A DNA stretch of 64,000 nucleotides, taken from the NCBI RefSeq assembly GCF_018130145.1, contig NZ_JAFCMB010000008.1:62001-126000 (forward strand). The letters run 5' to 3'. The position numbers and the translations under genes were made by a program. Below are positions 38,303 to 46,108 of the stretch, in pieces. The DNA comes from Bradyrhizobium sp. AUGA SZCCT0176. Lineage in GTDB: Bacteria; Pseudomonadota; Alphaproteobacteria; Rhizobiales; Xanthobacteraceae. Position 1 is the stretch's first letter; the number at the start of each line of letters is the position of its first letter. The notes beneath the pieces are model-generated. The model saw only the letters and a list, made by a program, of their open reading frames with translations. It did not search any database and was not told where the DNA came from.

Positions 38303-38376
38303 TGGTGCTCCCGTCAGGAATCGAACCTGCATCAACCGCTTATCGAGCGGTCGCACTGCCATTGTGCTACAAGAGC
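38303..38376 (-). tRNA. tRNA-Ile(GAT)
   Basis: Acceptor GCTCTTG/CGGGAGC, D-stem GCAC/GTGC, anticodon stem ACCGC/GCGGT with loop TCGATAA, T-loop TTCGATT, A73, CCA. Confidence 0.88.
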
Positions 38377-38382
38377 GTGAAT

Positions 38383-38457
38383 TGGTGCGCCTTCACGGAA
38401 CCGAACCGCGGACAACCGCCATGTCACGGCGGTACTCTGCCACTGAGCTAAGTGCGC
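38383..38457 (-). tRNA. tRNA-Val(GAC)
   Basis: Anticodon stem CCGCC/GGCGG with loop GTGACAT, D-stem GCTC/GAGT, T-loop TTCGGTT, A73, CCA. T-loop has G instead of A58. Confidence 0.85.
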
Positions 38458-38465
38458 ATGATTGG

Positions 38466-38540
38466 TGGTGCCCCCGGCTCCGATCGAACGAGCGTATGTC
38501 GGTGCGTAAGACCGATGCCTTACCGCTTGGCTACGGGAGC
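38466..38540 (-). tRNA. tRNA-Val(TAC)
   Basis: Acceptor GCTCCCG/CGGGGGC, anticodon stem TCGGT/ACCGA with loop CTTACGC, T-loop TTCGATC with a G53-G61 clash where G-C is nearly universal, A73, CCA. Confidence 0.8.
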
Positions 38541-38544
38541 GTGA

Positions 38545-38629
38545 TGGTGCGAGCGGAGGGAATTGAACCCCCACGGGCAAGCCCGTCGCAGTCTGAGTGC
38601 CGTGCGTCTACCAGTTTCGCCACGCTCGC
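38545..38629 (-). tRNA. tRNA-Leu(CAG)
   Basis: Class II with a strong variable arm (ACGGGC-TT-GCCCGT), anticodon loop CTCAGAC, T-loop TTCAATT, A73, CCA. The anticodon stem pairs at only three of five positions. Confidence 0.75.
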
Positions 38630-38658
38630 GTTACGTATTGAAGATCACACTCGACGAT

Positions 38659-38733
38659 TGGTGCTGGCGGGAGGGCTCGAGTCTCCGCGCTTCGGTTTAC
38701 AAAACCGCTGCTCTCCATCTGAGCTACGCCAGC
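38659..38733 (-). tRNA. tRNA-Thr(TGT), array member 1 (most upstream)
   Basis: Acceptor GCTGGCG/CGCCAGC, D-stem GCTC/GAGC, anticodon stem CGGT/ACCG with loop TTTGTAA, T-loop region ACTCGAG, A73, CCA. Confidence 0.8.
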
Positions 38734-38900
38734 TCTAGAAAAATTTACAAACGGCCGGGACAACCCCGGCCAACAGAAATTGCTTCGCTGCCCTGAAACC
38801 ACCGTTTGCCGCCCCACCAAAGGGGACCAGTACCGGATCAGCGGGCCGTCTTATGTCCTTGCAGGGACGGCCATCCTGAATTCGAAATCGCTTGAAATGA

Positions 38901-39095
38901 TCAAGCGTCCTCACGACGCCGGCAATTGTCCGCCGGCTGCGCTCGGTTGATGTAATCGAGATAGACTTGCTCGGCCTCGGCCTCGGAGATGCCGCGGCGC
39001 TGCGTCACGATGCGCACGAAGGCATGCGCCACCGGCGAGGACAAAATCCTCTGGCGGTCACGGTCCTCGAGTCCTGTGGTGCTGTCGCGGGTCAT
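38901..39095 (-). CDS. 64-aa hypothetical protein
   Basis: MTRDSTTGLEDRDRQRILSS, then PVAHAFVRIVTQRRGISEAEAEQVYLDYINRAQ: helical, charged. GCAGAGAGCGAAG precedes the ATG. Position upstream of the tRNA array on the same strand means its transcript could run into the array. No family recognised. Confidence 0.55.
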   Translation of the reverse strand: MTRDSTTGLEDRDRQRILSSPVAHAFVRIVTQRRGISEAEAEQVYLDYINRAQPADNCRRREDA

Positions 39096-39555
39096 CTTCG
39101 CTCTCTGCCTTGAGGCAGAGGGTAGATTCCCGCTGCCGATTTACGCTCTCGCTGTCCTGGTGGTCCCGAGATTTTCGGGCGCCAGATAGCTCGGACCTTG
39201 CTTCGCCACGCACATGCGCGACCAATCGCACGGCCGAATAAACGGCAGCGCGGCGGCGGCTTTCGCGACGATATGTGAGCGTAGGCTCAACATGGCTTCG
39301 GTCCTTAAGAGCGCCGGCGGATTCCGGCGAAGGGGCGTTGGTATGCGCAGAAGATTGAAAATTCGTCAAGGGATCGAAGCAAACATTTTTCTGAACGGCA
39401 TCGCGCTTGTTGGATCATCTCGCCGCGTCGGTGCGGGACAACCGCCTCAAAATAATGGAGATTTGACTCGTTCGCGCCGGTTCGCTCTGCTGCCGAACGT
39501 GATCGAAAAAATGCTCATCAGCCGGTACACTTTCTAAGCCAGGGATTGTTGGAGC
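39096..39555. other. 460-bp stretch without recognised gene
   Basis: Several short frames on both strands, none with a ribosome binding site or recognisable domain. I see no hairpin terminator or repeat of note. Confidence 0.3.
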
Positions 39556-39567
39556 GTGAATAAAATC

Positions 39568-39951
39568 ATGGCGCCCTCCTCCACCGAACGCGACGATCTG
39601 TTCAAAGGCTTCGCCCGCGCCCTGTTCAAGGGAGACATGGTTGCGCTCTATTCCGTGGTGACGCCTGACTTTCTCTGGACCTTTCACGATGGCCTGGCGG
39701 TAACCAAATCTCTCGCCGGCGCCGCCGCCATTGCCGAACATCTCGCCGAGCAAAAGGGCCTGGTCTCGGCGCAACGCTTCCATGACATATCCTATCATCA
39801 CGCCGGTGATATGACCTTCATGACGTTCCGCGTCAGCGAAACCGTGCGAGCCACCGGCGAGCAGCGCGAACAACGCGGCGTCGAGTGTTATACGTTTCGC
39901 AATGGAAGGCTCGCGACCAAGGATGTCTATCGCAAGCCGACCGCACCCTGA
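39568..39951 (+). CDS. NTF2-like (SnoaL-type) domain protein
   Basis: 127 residues: ERDDLFKGFARALFKGDMVALYSVVTPDFLWTFHDGLAVTKSLAGAAAIAEHLAEQKGL, ISYHHAGDMTFMTFRVSETVRATGEQREQRGVECYTFRNGRLATKDVYRKP. The helix-strand order and GRLATKDVYRK end fit the cone-shaped NTF2/SnoaL fold, used by small isomerases, cyclases or binding proteins. GTG 39556 in frame is an alternative start. It precedes the amidohydrolase gene by 24 bp and is probably co-transcribed. Confidence 0.75.
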   Translation: MAPSSTERDDLFKGFARALFKGDMVALYSVVTPDFLWTFHDGLAVTKSLAGAAAIAEHLAEQKGLVSAQRFHDISYHHAGDMTFMTFRVSETVRATGEQREQRGVECYTFRNGRLATKDVYRKPTAP

Positions 39952-39975
39952 CTGTCAATCAAGGAGAGGCACCTG

Positions 39976-41208
39976 ATGCCCGACAAGACCCTGCCCTTCG
40001 ACGGTGCCCGCGTCCTCGCCGACCTCAACGCATTGCGCGCCATCGGCGCTTACAAGAGCGGCGTGCACAAGCCGACCTTCTCTGAGCCGCATATGCGCTC
40101 GCTGGAATGGCTGGTGCAGCGGCTCCCCGAGGCGGGACTGGCGGCCGAGGTCGACGGCATCGGCAACGTGCTGGGCACCAGCACGAAACCGGGCCCGAAG
40201 CTGTTGGCGGGCTCGCATCTCGAAAGCCAGAATTACGCGGGCTGGCTCGACGGCCCGCTGGGTGTCATCTATGCGCTTGAAGCCGCCCGCGTCATCAATT
40301 CCGATCCAAGCATCAAGGGCGCCGTCGAGGTCGCATCCTGGTGCGATGAGGAAGGCCATTTCGGCAATTTCCTCGGCAGCCGTTCCTATGTCGGCGCGCT
40401 CACCGAGGCTGACGTCGACGCCGCGCGCGACCGCAACAGCGATCGCACCATGCGCGAGGCGCTGCGCGAAGTCGGCCTCGCCGGCCGCCCGCGCGCCACT
40501 GCCGAACGCGGGCGCCACATCGGATATCTCGAGGCACATATCGAACAGGGTCAGACCCTCGAGGGCGGCGCGCTCAATATCGGCGTCGTCACCTCCATCG
40601 TCGGTATCTGGCAATACCGAATCACCTTCACCGGCGAGCAAAACCACGCCGGCACGACGCGGATGGCCGTGCGCAAGGACGCTGGCCTCGCGCTGGCAAA
40701 ATTCTGCGTCGATATCGACGAACGTTTTCCAAAAGCCTGTGGCCAGCGCACGGTGTGGACCACCGGCTCGATCAGGCTCGATCCGGGTGCGCCGAGCATC
40801 ATCCCGGGATCTGCGGAAATGCTGTTCCAGATACGCGACGACGACCCCGCTGTGATCGATGGCCTGGAGGAACTGCTGCGAATCATGGCCACGGACGTCA
40901 GCGCGCGCGGCCCCTGCACGGTTGCGGTGGAGCGCATTCGCACCGGCGCGCCCGCGATGATGGACGCCTCGTTCCAGCAAGCGATCGAAGCTGCGAGCAA
41001 GGCGCTTGCCGGCGGCAGGTCGATCCGCATGCCCAGCGCCGCCGGTCACGACGCCCAGATTCTCTCGACCATCATGCCATCAGGCATGCTGTTCGTGCCC
41101 TCGATCGGCGGCATCAGCCATCACTGGACCGAGAACACTGATGACGCCGACATCGTCACCGGCGCCGAGGTGTTTGTCGACGCCTGCCGGCGCCTCTTGG
41201 CGGGCTGA
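39976..41208 (+). CDS. M20-family amidase/hydantoinase-carbamoylase
   Basis: 410 residues. Di-metal M20 signature: LLAGSHLESQNYAGWLDGPLGVIYALEAAR, CDEEGHFGNFLGSRSY, HIEQGQTLE, GEQNHAGTTRMAVRKDAG, and the late SAAGHDAQI and SHHWTENTDDADIVTGAEV. These are the allantoate amidohydrolase / N-carbamoyl-amino-acid hydrolase (AllC/HyuC) marks. It hydrolyses N-carbamoyl or ureido compounds in the cytosol. The first metal block has HLESQ where HxDTV/S is usual. The substrate cannot be read from sequence. Operon with the NTF2-like gene. Confidence 0.85.
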   Translation: MPDKTLPFDGARVLADLNALRAIGAYKSGVHKPTFSEPHMRSLEWLVQRLPEAGLAAEVDGIGNVLGTSTKPGPKLLAGSHLESQNYAGWLDGPLGVIYALEAARVINSDPSIKGAVEVASWCDEEGHFGNFLGSRSYVGALTEADVDAARDRNSDRTMREALREVGLAGRPRATAERGRHIGYLEAHIEQGQTLEGGALNIGVVTSIVGIWQYRITFTGEQNHAGTTRMAVRKDAGLALAKFCVDIDERFPKACGQRTVWTTGSIRLDPGAPSIIPGSAEMLFQIRDDDPAVIDGLEELLRIMATDVSARGPCTVAVERIRTGAPAMMDASFQQAIEAASKALAGGRSIRMPSAAGHDAQILSTIMPSGMLFVPSIGGISHHWTENTDDADIVTGAEVFVDACRRLLAG

Positions 41209-41305
41209 GCGCGCGTACGCTCATTGCGCCTGAGGGTCGAAATCGGCCTGGCAGTGCGCCAAGCCGATTGCACGACGGTCATCTCGGTGCGTCTGCTCTC
41301 GTCAC

Positions 41306-41338
41306 AAAAAAAAGCCCCGGACGATGCCGGGGCTTTTA
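41306..41338. terminator. Bidirectional Rho-independent terminator
   Basis: AAAAGCCCCGG / CCGGGGCTTTT, loop ACGATG, with A-run and T-run flanks. It serves the amidohydrolase gene (plus) and the convergent porin gene (minus). Confidence 0.9.
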
Positions 41339-41389
41339 ATTGGTCTCGGGAAGAACTCAGTACGTGGTACCAGCTCAGTCCGTGAAGGC

Positions 41390-42166
41390 TCAGTACCTGG
41401 CGACGACCGGGCCACCCCAGTTGAACTTGTAGTTCACACCAACCAGTGCGGTGGAAACTTCCAGCTTCGTGCGGACACGGTCCGGGAATCCGACAGCGGC
41501 GGGCGCAGTCGTAAACGCGACGTCCTTGTGACCGAAGTCCATGTAGTTGTATTCGCCGAACACCGACCAGCCCGGAGCGAACATCCATTCGAGACCGCCG
41601 CCGATGGTCCAGCCACTGCGGCTGACGCCGTAAGCGGTTTCGGACAGCAGCACGCCACCCGGCTGGAAGATCTCATAGTCAGACTTGGTCCAGGCGCCAC
41701 CACCCTTGATGTAGCCGAGCAACTGGGGCGTGAACAGGTAGCCCAAGCGGCCCGTTACCGTGAAGATGTCCTTGGTGGTGACATCGGACCTGAAGGTCGG
41801 GAACGCCGTCAGGAAATGCGAGTGGTCGATGCGCGCGTAGTTGTACATGCCCTGGATGCCGAGCACCCAATTGCCCGCAAACTGGTAGTCGCAGCCGATC
41901 TGCGCGCCGCCGACGAAATCACTGCCGTCGCTTGAACCGTAATTGGTCGCCGGAACAACCAGTCCGACACCGATGACTTCGGTGCGTTCCTGCGAGGTTC
42001 GTGCCCAGCCGCCGCCGATGTTGCCGCCGATGTAGCAGCCGGTCCAGTTGTACACCACGACCGGAGCCGGAGGCGGCGCCTTGGCATAACGGGGAGCCAT
42101 ATCGGCCGCGACAGCCGATCCAGTCATTGCAACCGCAGCAAGCATTCCCAGTGCAAATTTCTTCAT
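41390..42166 (-). CDS. Outer-membrane beta-barrel protein (Omp25/31-like)
   Basis: 258 residues. Signal peptide MKKFALGMLAAVAMTGSAVAA, then ADMAPRYAKAPPPAPVVVYNWTGCYIGGNIGGGW, the hallmark start of rhizobial/Brucella Omp25-31 proteins. Alternating strands (GGAQIGCDYQFAGNWVLGIQG, GRLGYLFTPQLLGYIKGGGAW, SVFGEYNYMDFG) end in an aromatic residue (VVARY) for BAM recognition. An eight-stranded barrel in the outer membrane. Single gene between two terminating signals. Confidence 0.9.
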   Translation of the reverse strand: MKKFALGMLAAVAMTGSAVAADMAPRYAKAPPPAPVVVYNWTGCYIGGNIGGGWARTSQERTEVIGVGLVVPATNYGSSDGSDFVGGAQIGCDYQFAGNWVLGIQGMYNYARIDHSHFLTAFPTFRSDVTTKDIFTVTGRLGYLFTPQLLGYIKGGGAWTKSDYEIFQPGGVLLSETAYGVSRSGWTIGGGLEWMFAPGWSVFGEYNYMDFGHKDVAFTTAPAAVGFPDRVRTKLEVSTALVGVNYKFNWGGPVVARY

Positions 42167-42443
42167 GTTGATTCCCCTTGGGCCAATATTGCTGCCAATG
42201 ATTGTAGAGGAATTAGGCAGCTAATGCTGTGGCGCGGCGGTCACAGTCAGGAGGAAAGAGTTGGGATCGAAGTTCCCGCGATCAACGCCCTTGCCCGCTC
42301 CCGAATTGCTGGGAAACCCATCTCGAAACGTAACAATTAGCCAGTCCGCCCCTCGCCTTTTGGCGACAACAAGTCGCGTTTGCCTTCCTTGCAAAGCGCT
42401 GAATTTACGGCCATTTTCGATCCATCCGAACAAAGTCCCCTAA

Positions 42444-43481
42444 ATGCTTCTGCTTCAATCCCTCCCGACCGTCATCGGCGTCGCCGCGATCGCGCCCGCG
42501 TTGCTTTTGCTGTGGCTGGTCATCGCCGCTGACGAGCGCCCCGGCCCGCCTGCGCAGGTGTGGATCGCATTCGTGCTGGGCGCGGCCAGTATTTCGCTGC
42601 TCGGAATCGCACGGGCGCCGTTTGCAGCGATTCTCGCGGTCCCCGGAAATCCCTGGATGACCCAGGGGCTCCGCTCGGTGTTCGGCGTTGCCGCGCCTGA
42701 GGAGATCGTCAAGGTGATCGTGATCATCGCGGTGTCGTGGAAGCGCCGCACCTATGCCGATCCGATGGACACCGTCGTTTACGGCGCAGCCGCGGGCCTA
42801 GGATTCGCAGCCTACGAAAATCTCGCTTACCTGGTGCAACACGCCGACATGTGGCGATCGCTGGCGGCACTGCGCAGCGTCCTCACCGTGCCGTTCCACG
42901 GTGCGCTCGGCATTATCGCCGGCGCCTATATCGCGATCGCACGTGCCGGCACGGCACTCGGTGCCAACCGGCACAATCGCGACCTCGCCCGCATCTCGAG
43001 CTGGATGCTGGCCCTGTTTGCGCCGGTCGCGCTGCATGCGGCGTTCGATTTTCCGCTGCTGATTCTGCAAAAACATCCTGATCTCGGCTCCACCACGCGG
43101 ATGTTGCTGGGAACGGCCAGCCTGATCATCGGCTTCAGCTCGATCGGATTTGCGGCGCGGCTGGTGCGGCGCGTCGGCCGCCATCACGCGCCGCGCACCG
43201 AGATCGCGCGCGAGCGGCTGAGCCAGTTGCGGCGGATGTGGGCGCTGCTGGTCGTGGGCGGCGGTGCCGGCTTTGCGGGCGTGTCGTTCCTGCTGACCTC
43301 GCTGCACCACTGGTTCATCAACCCGGAACGCAACGCCTCGCTGGTGCTGATCCCGATCGGTTTCACATCGATCCTGATCGGCCTCGCACTGCTGGTCGCA
43401 ACCACGGCAGTCTACGTCTTTGGCCGTAACCGGATGCGCACGACGTCGGAGGGCTTTTCGTCGGCGAGCGAGGCTGGTTAG
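42444..43481 (+). CDS. PrsW-family intramembrane metalloprotease-like protein
   Basis: 345 residues with about eight to nine membrane helices. PEEIVKVIVI at 85-94 (the EE pair), GLGFAAYENLAYL, and HGALGIIAGAYIAIA are the three PrsW/CPBP-like motifs with the Glu, Glu/Asn and His ligands. Such proteins cleave membrane substrates, for example anti-sigma factors. No obvious substrate gene is adjacent. The ATG at 42444 starts directly into the first helix. Confidence 0.8.
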   Translation: MLLLQSLPTVIGVAAIAPALLLLWLVIAADERPGPPAQVWIAFVLGAASISLLGIARAPFAAILAVPGNPWMTQGLRSVFGVAAPEEIVKVIVIIAVSWKRRTYADPMDTVVYGAAAGLGFAAYENLAYLVQHADMWRSLAALRSVLTVPFHGALGIIAGAYIAIARAGTALGANRHNRDLARISSWMLALFAPVALHAAFDFPLLILQKHPDLGSTTRMLLGTASLIIGFSSIGFAARLVRRVGRHHAPRTEIARERLSQLRRMWALLVVGGGAGFAGVSFLLTSLHHWFINPERNASLVLIPIGFTSILIGLALLVATTAVYVFGRNRMRTTSEGFSSASEAG

Positions 43482-43591
43482 CGCCTCAGCTAAAATTGGA
43501 CGCGTTTTCATCCCGCCAATTCCTTGCGCCAACCATTCCTGTTCGCTCGAAAACGCTCTAGTATCGGCCCGTGCGTAGCGGGAGAGCTGTG

Positions 43592-44179
43592 ATGACCCTT
43601 CCCCAAGATATGCTTCCCAAGGACATCGCCAAATTGCAGTCCGACATGGGCGCCGCCGTGAAGGCGCATTGGAAAGCCTTCCTGTTCGAAGGCATTCTGC
43701 TGGCGGTGCTCGGCCTGGCCGCAATGATCGTGCCGCCGCTGGCAAGCCTGGCGGTGACCATATTCCTCGGCTGGATGTTCCTGATCAGCGGGATCGCCGG
43801 GCTGGTCGTCACCTATTGGGCCCGGCAGATGCCGGGCTTCTGGTGGTCGCTGTTTTCCGCAGCGCTGGCCGTGCTTGCCGGCCTCGTGCTGTTGGCGCGG
43901 CCGATGCAGGGCGTGCTGACGCTGACCATCGTCGTCGGCGCCTACTTTCTGATCGAAGGCGTCACCACCATCATGTACGCGCTGGAGCACCGCCGCGAAT
44001 TGTCCGGGCGCTGGTCCTGGCTGCTGGTCTCCGGACTGATGGACATCCTGATCTCGTTCCTGATCATTGCCGGCCTTCCGGGTTCAGCGGAATGGGCGAT
44101 CGGTCTCCTGGTCGGGATCAACCTGGTGCTTGGCGGTGCGTCGCTGGTCGGCATGGCGCTCGCCGCGCGCAAGGCCTGA
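43592..44179 (+). CDS. HdeD-family acid-resistance membrane protein
   Basis: 195 residues. Six hydrophobic segments in three pairs, with ILLAVLGLAAMIVPPLASLAVTIFLGWMFLISGIAGLV and the GAYFLIEGVTTIMYALEHR block typical of HdeD. The GGGAGAG site lies 7 nt before ATG 43592. The family is linked to acid resistance in enterobacteria; here the role is inferred by family only. Confidence 0.85.
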   Translation: MTLPQDMLPKDIAKLQSDMGAAVKAHWKAFLFEGILLAVLGLAAMIVPPLASLAVTIFLGWMFLISGIAGLVVTYWARQMPGFWWSLFSAALAVLAGLVLLARPMQGVLTLTIVVGAYFLIEGVTTIMYALEHRRELSGRWSWLLVSGLMDILISFLIIAGLPGSAEWAIGLLVGINLVLGGASLVGMALAARKA

Positions 44180-44259
44180 CACGGGCTGGCGCTGCGCGAG
44201 CCAATTCCACCGCCGATTGGGGGATGACAAGTCCGGATGCGTGAGCTATAGAGCCGGCC

Positions 44260-44340
44260 ATGATCATGATCGCCGCCAGCAACTATTGGTATTTTAGCTT
44301 CGACAGCTCGCTGGCGGTGGGAGGATCACGCGCAATCTGA
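44260..44340 (+). CDS. Leader peptide of DAHP synthase attenuator (aromatic-rich)
   Basis: 26 codons between 44260 and 44340 with the run Asn-Tyr-Trp-Tyr-Phe-Ser-Phe (44281-44301): five aromatic residues in six codons. It starts ATGATCATG, so 44266 is an alternative start. The peptide lies 88 bp before the DAHP synthase start and is followed by a terminator. Ribosome stalling on these codons would couple transcription to Phe/Tyr/Trp-tRNA supply. Leader function is inferred from layout. Confidence 0.8.
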   Translation: MIMIAASNYWYFSFDSSLAVGGSRAI

Positions 44341-44391
44341 ATAATTGCAGCAAATAATCCGAACAGCCGCCAAATCCTGGCGGCTTTTTTA
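44273..44391 (+). promoter_or_regulatory. Ribosome-mediated transcription attenuator of DAHP synthase
   Basis: Region 1 CCGCCAGC (44273-44280) pairs perfectly with region 2 GCTGGCGG (44310-44317). Region 2's TGGCGG can instead pair with CCGCCA of region 3 (44367-44372). Region 3 AGCCGCCA (44365-44372) and region 4 TGGCGGCT (44378-44385) plus a six-T run form the terminator. A ribosome stalled on the Tyr-Trp-Tyr-Phe codons covers region 1, frees region 2 to pair with 3, and prevents termination. Confidence 0.85.
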
Positions 44392-44427
44392 TTGGCCGGC
44401 AGGTTCTTCAAAACAGGAGCCAGAGCC

Positions 44428-45513
44428 GTGTTGAGCACCACCGACGACCTTCGAATAAGCGAACTGAAAGAGCTGACGACGCCGCAAGAGGTCATGCGCG
44501 AGATACCGCGCACTTTGACCGCCACGCGCATCGTGATGGCGGCGCGCAACGCCATCCACGCGATCCTGAACGGAACCGATGACCGGCTTCTGGTCGTTGT
44601 CGGCCCCTGCTCGGTGCACGATCCCGCTGCTGCCGTGGAATACGCCGAACGCCTCGTCGCCCTGCGCGAGCGGCTGGCCGACCGCCTCGAGATCGTGATG
44701 CGCGTCTATTTCGAGAAGCCGCGCACGACAGTCGGCTGGAAGGGATTGATCAACGATCCCGGCCTCGACGGCAGCTTCGACATCAACAGGGGCCTGCGTC
44801 TCGCCCGCAACGTGCTTTCAGCGGTGAACAATCTTGGTCTGCCGGCCGGCACCGAATTCCTCGACATGACGACGCCGCAATACATCGCCGACCTGGTGGC
44901 GTGGGCGGCGATCGGCGCGCGAACCACGGAAAGCCAGATCCATCGCGAACTCGCGTCCGGACTTTCCTGCGCGGTCGGCTTCAAGAACGGCACCGACGGC
45001 AATGTGCGCATCGCGGCCGAGGCCGTGAAGTCGGCGTCGCATCCCCACCATTTCATGGCGGTCACCAAGGGCGGACGCTCGGCGATCGCCGCTACGACCG
45101 GCAATGATGACTGCCACATCATCCTGCGCGGCGGCAGCAAGCCGAACTATGCCGCTGACAGCGTCGGTGCCGCTTCGGCCGAACTCACCCGTTCAGGCGT
45201 GACACCGCGGATCATGATCGACACCAGCCACGCCAACAGCAGCAAGAAGCCCGAGAACCAGCCATTGGTTGCGGCCGACATCGCGCAGCAGATATCCGCT
45301 GGTGAAACACGCATCACGGGCGTGATGATGGAGAGCAATCTCGTCGCGGGCCGCCAGGATGTGGTGCCGGGCAAGCCGCTCACCTATGGTCAGAGCATCA
45401 CGGACGGCTGCATCGACTGGGAAACCACCGTGCAGGCGCTCAACGTCCTGGCCGACGCCGTCGAGGCGAGACGGAGCTTGGCGCGCCGGCCGTTCAATGA
45501 ACGGTCGGCTTAA
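44428..45513 (+). CDS. aroG: 3-deoxy-7-phosphoheptulonate synthase (DAHP synthase), class I
   Basis: 361 residues from GTG 44428 (CAGGAG upstream). LLVVVGPCSVHDPAAAVEYAERL, RVYFEKPRTTVGWKGLINDPGLDGSF, GARTTESQIHRELASGLSCAVGFKNGTDGN, HIILRGGSKPNY, MIDTSHANSSKKPENQ and GVMMESNLVAGRQD are the class I AroF/G/H signature with the metal Cys, His, Glu and Asp. It makes the first step of the shikimate pathway from PEP and erythrose-4-phosphate. An in-frame open segment reaches 44392 over the terminator stem, so it is not used. Controlled by the attenuator upstream. Confidence 0.93.
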   Translation: MLSTTDDLRISELKELTTPQEVMREIPRTLTATRIVMAARNAIHAILNGTDDRLLVVVGPCSVHDPAAAVEYAERLVALRERLADRLEIVMRVYFEKPRTTVGWKGLINDPGLDGSFDINRGLRLARNVLSAVNNLGLPAGTEFLDMTTPQYIADLVAWAAIGARTTESQIHRELASGLSCAVGFKNGTDGNVRIAAEAVKSASHPHHFMAVTKGGRSAIAATTGNDDCHIILRGGSKPNYAADSVGAASAELTRSGVTPRIMIDTSHANSSKKPENQPLVAADIAQQISAGETRITGVMMESNLVAGRQDVVPGKPLTYGQSITDGCIDWETTVQALNVLADAVEARRSLARRPFNERSA

Positions 45514-45540
45514 GAATCGATGGTCGACCAAAACGTTACA

Positions 45541-45577
45541 GCCAGAGTCTGCTCAAGCTGATGAAGCAGACTCTGGC
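45541..45577. repeat. 13-bp inverted repeat after DAHP synthase
   Basis: GCCAGAGTCTGCT (45541-45553) and AGCAGACTCTGGC (45565-45577), perfect, 11-base loop. It begins 28 bp after the stop codon. No T tract, so it may protect mRNA ends rather than terminate. Confidence 0.7.
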
Positions 45578-45625
45578 CGGTCAAGCCGATCAATCGTGGT
45601 GTGGAGCGGCCTTTGTGCCCCGCGC

Positions 45626-45868
45626 CTAGCAGCCGCGGCAGATGCTCTTGATCTTTTTGTCGAGGAGAGCATTTTCCTTGCTCAGGGGATCGTTCGGATC
45701 GTTCAAATTTTTCTCGCTGGGAACGTCGCTGGCGCGTGGCTGGCGATGACCGATTGGCGCCTGGATCACCGGCTTGTCTGAATTTTTCGGCACCGTTGAG
45801 CCTTGCGCGAACACGTCCGGACTACCGGTCAGAACCAGAAGCGCCACCGACAGGATCAATTTTCGCAT
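45626..45868 (-). CDS. 80-aa secreted hypothetical protein
   Basis: Signal peptide MRKLILSVALLVLTGSPDVFA, then VPKNSDKPVIQAPIGHRQPRASDVPSEKNLNDPNDPLSKENALLDKKIKSICRGC. Polar, Pro/Asn/Asp-rich, ends in two Cys. Start at ATG 45868. Downstream of the next small gene in the same direction. Function unknown. Confidence 0.7.
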   Translation of the reverse strand: MRKLILSVALLVLTGSPDVFAQGSTVPKNSDKPVIQAPIGHRQPRASDVPSEKNLNDPNDPLSKENALLDKKIKSICRGC

Positions 45869-45894
45869 TTTGGTTCTCCCGCTCTCATTTCTTG

Positions 45895-46101
45895 TTATCG
45901 CGCCGGAACATCGATCGTTCCACAATTGCGACGCCCCTGGGCCGCGCAATCCTGCGCCTTTCGTACATCGGCCATGGTGCTGAGCAACCAGATACCGGCT
46001 GCTACCAGCACCGCGAAGAAAGCCAGCATTACCGCGTTTTCGATCGCGCGGCTGCTCTCGTCTTCCGGCGGCTTCTGCCCTCCCTGATCCCCGTCCGTCA
46101 T
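45895..46101 (-). CDS. 68-aa single-pass membrane protein
   Basis: MTDGDQGGQKPPEDESSRAI, one helix (AVMLAFFAVLVAAGIWLLSTM) and a tail with two Cys (AQDCAAQGRRNCGTIDVPAR). Its ATG at 46101 is 7 bp beyond the epmB stop on the same strand, so it may be the last gene of the epmA-epmB unit. Function unknown. Confidence 0.7.
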   Translation of the reverse strand: MTDGDQGGQKPPEDESSRAIENAVMLAFFAVLVAAGIWLLSTMADVRKAQDCAAQGRRNCGTIDVPAR

Positions 46102-46108
46102 CGCCGGT

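Noticed and set aside
38740..38890. Possible tRNA-Cys or tRNA-Ser upstream of the array (a CTGCAAG loop is present)
   Set aside because: No T-arm with TTCRA, no acceptor pairing and no CCA could be matched; not reported.
42221..42433. 70-codon minus-strand frame between the porin and PrsW genes
   Set aside because: Only a TTG start, poor spacing to a ribosome site, and no similarity; could be real but unsupported.
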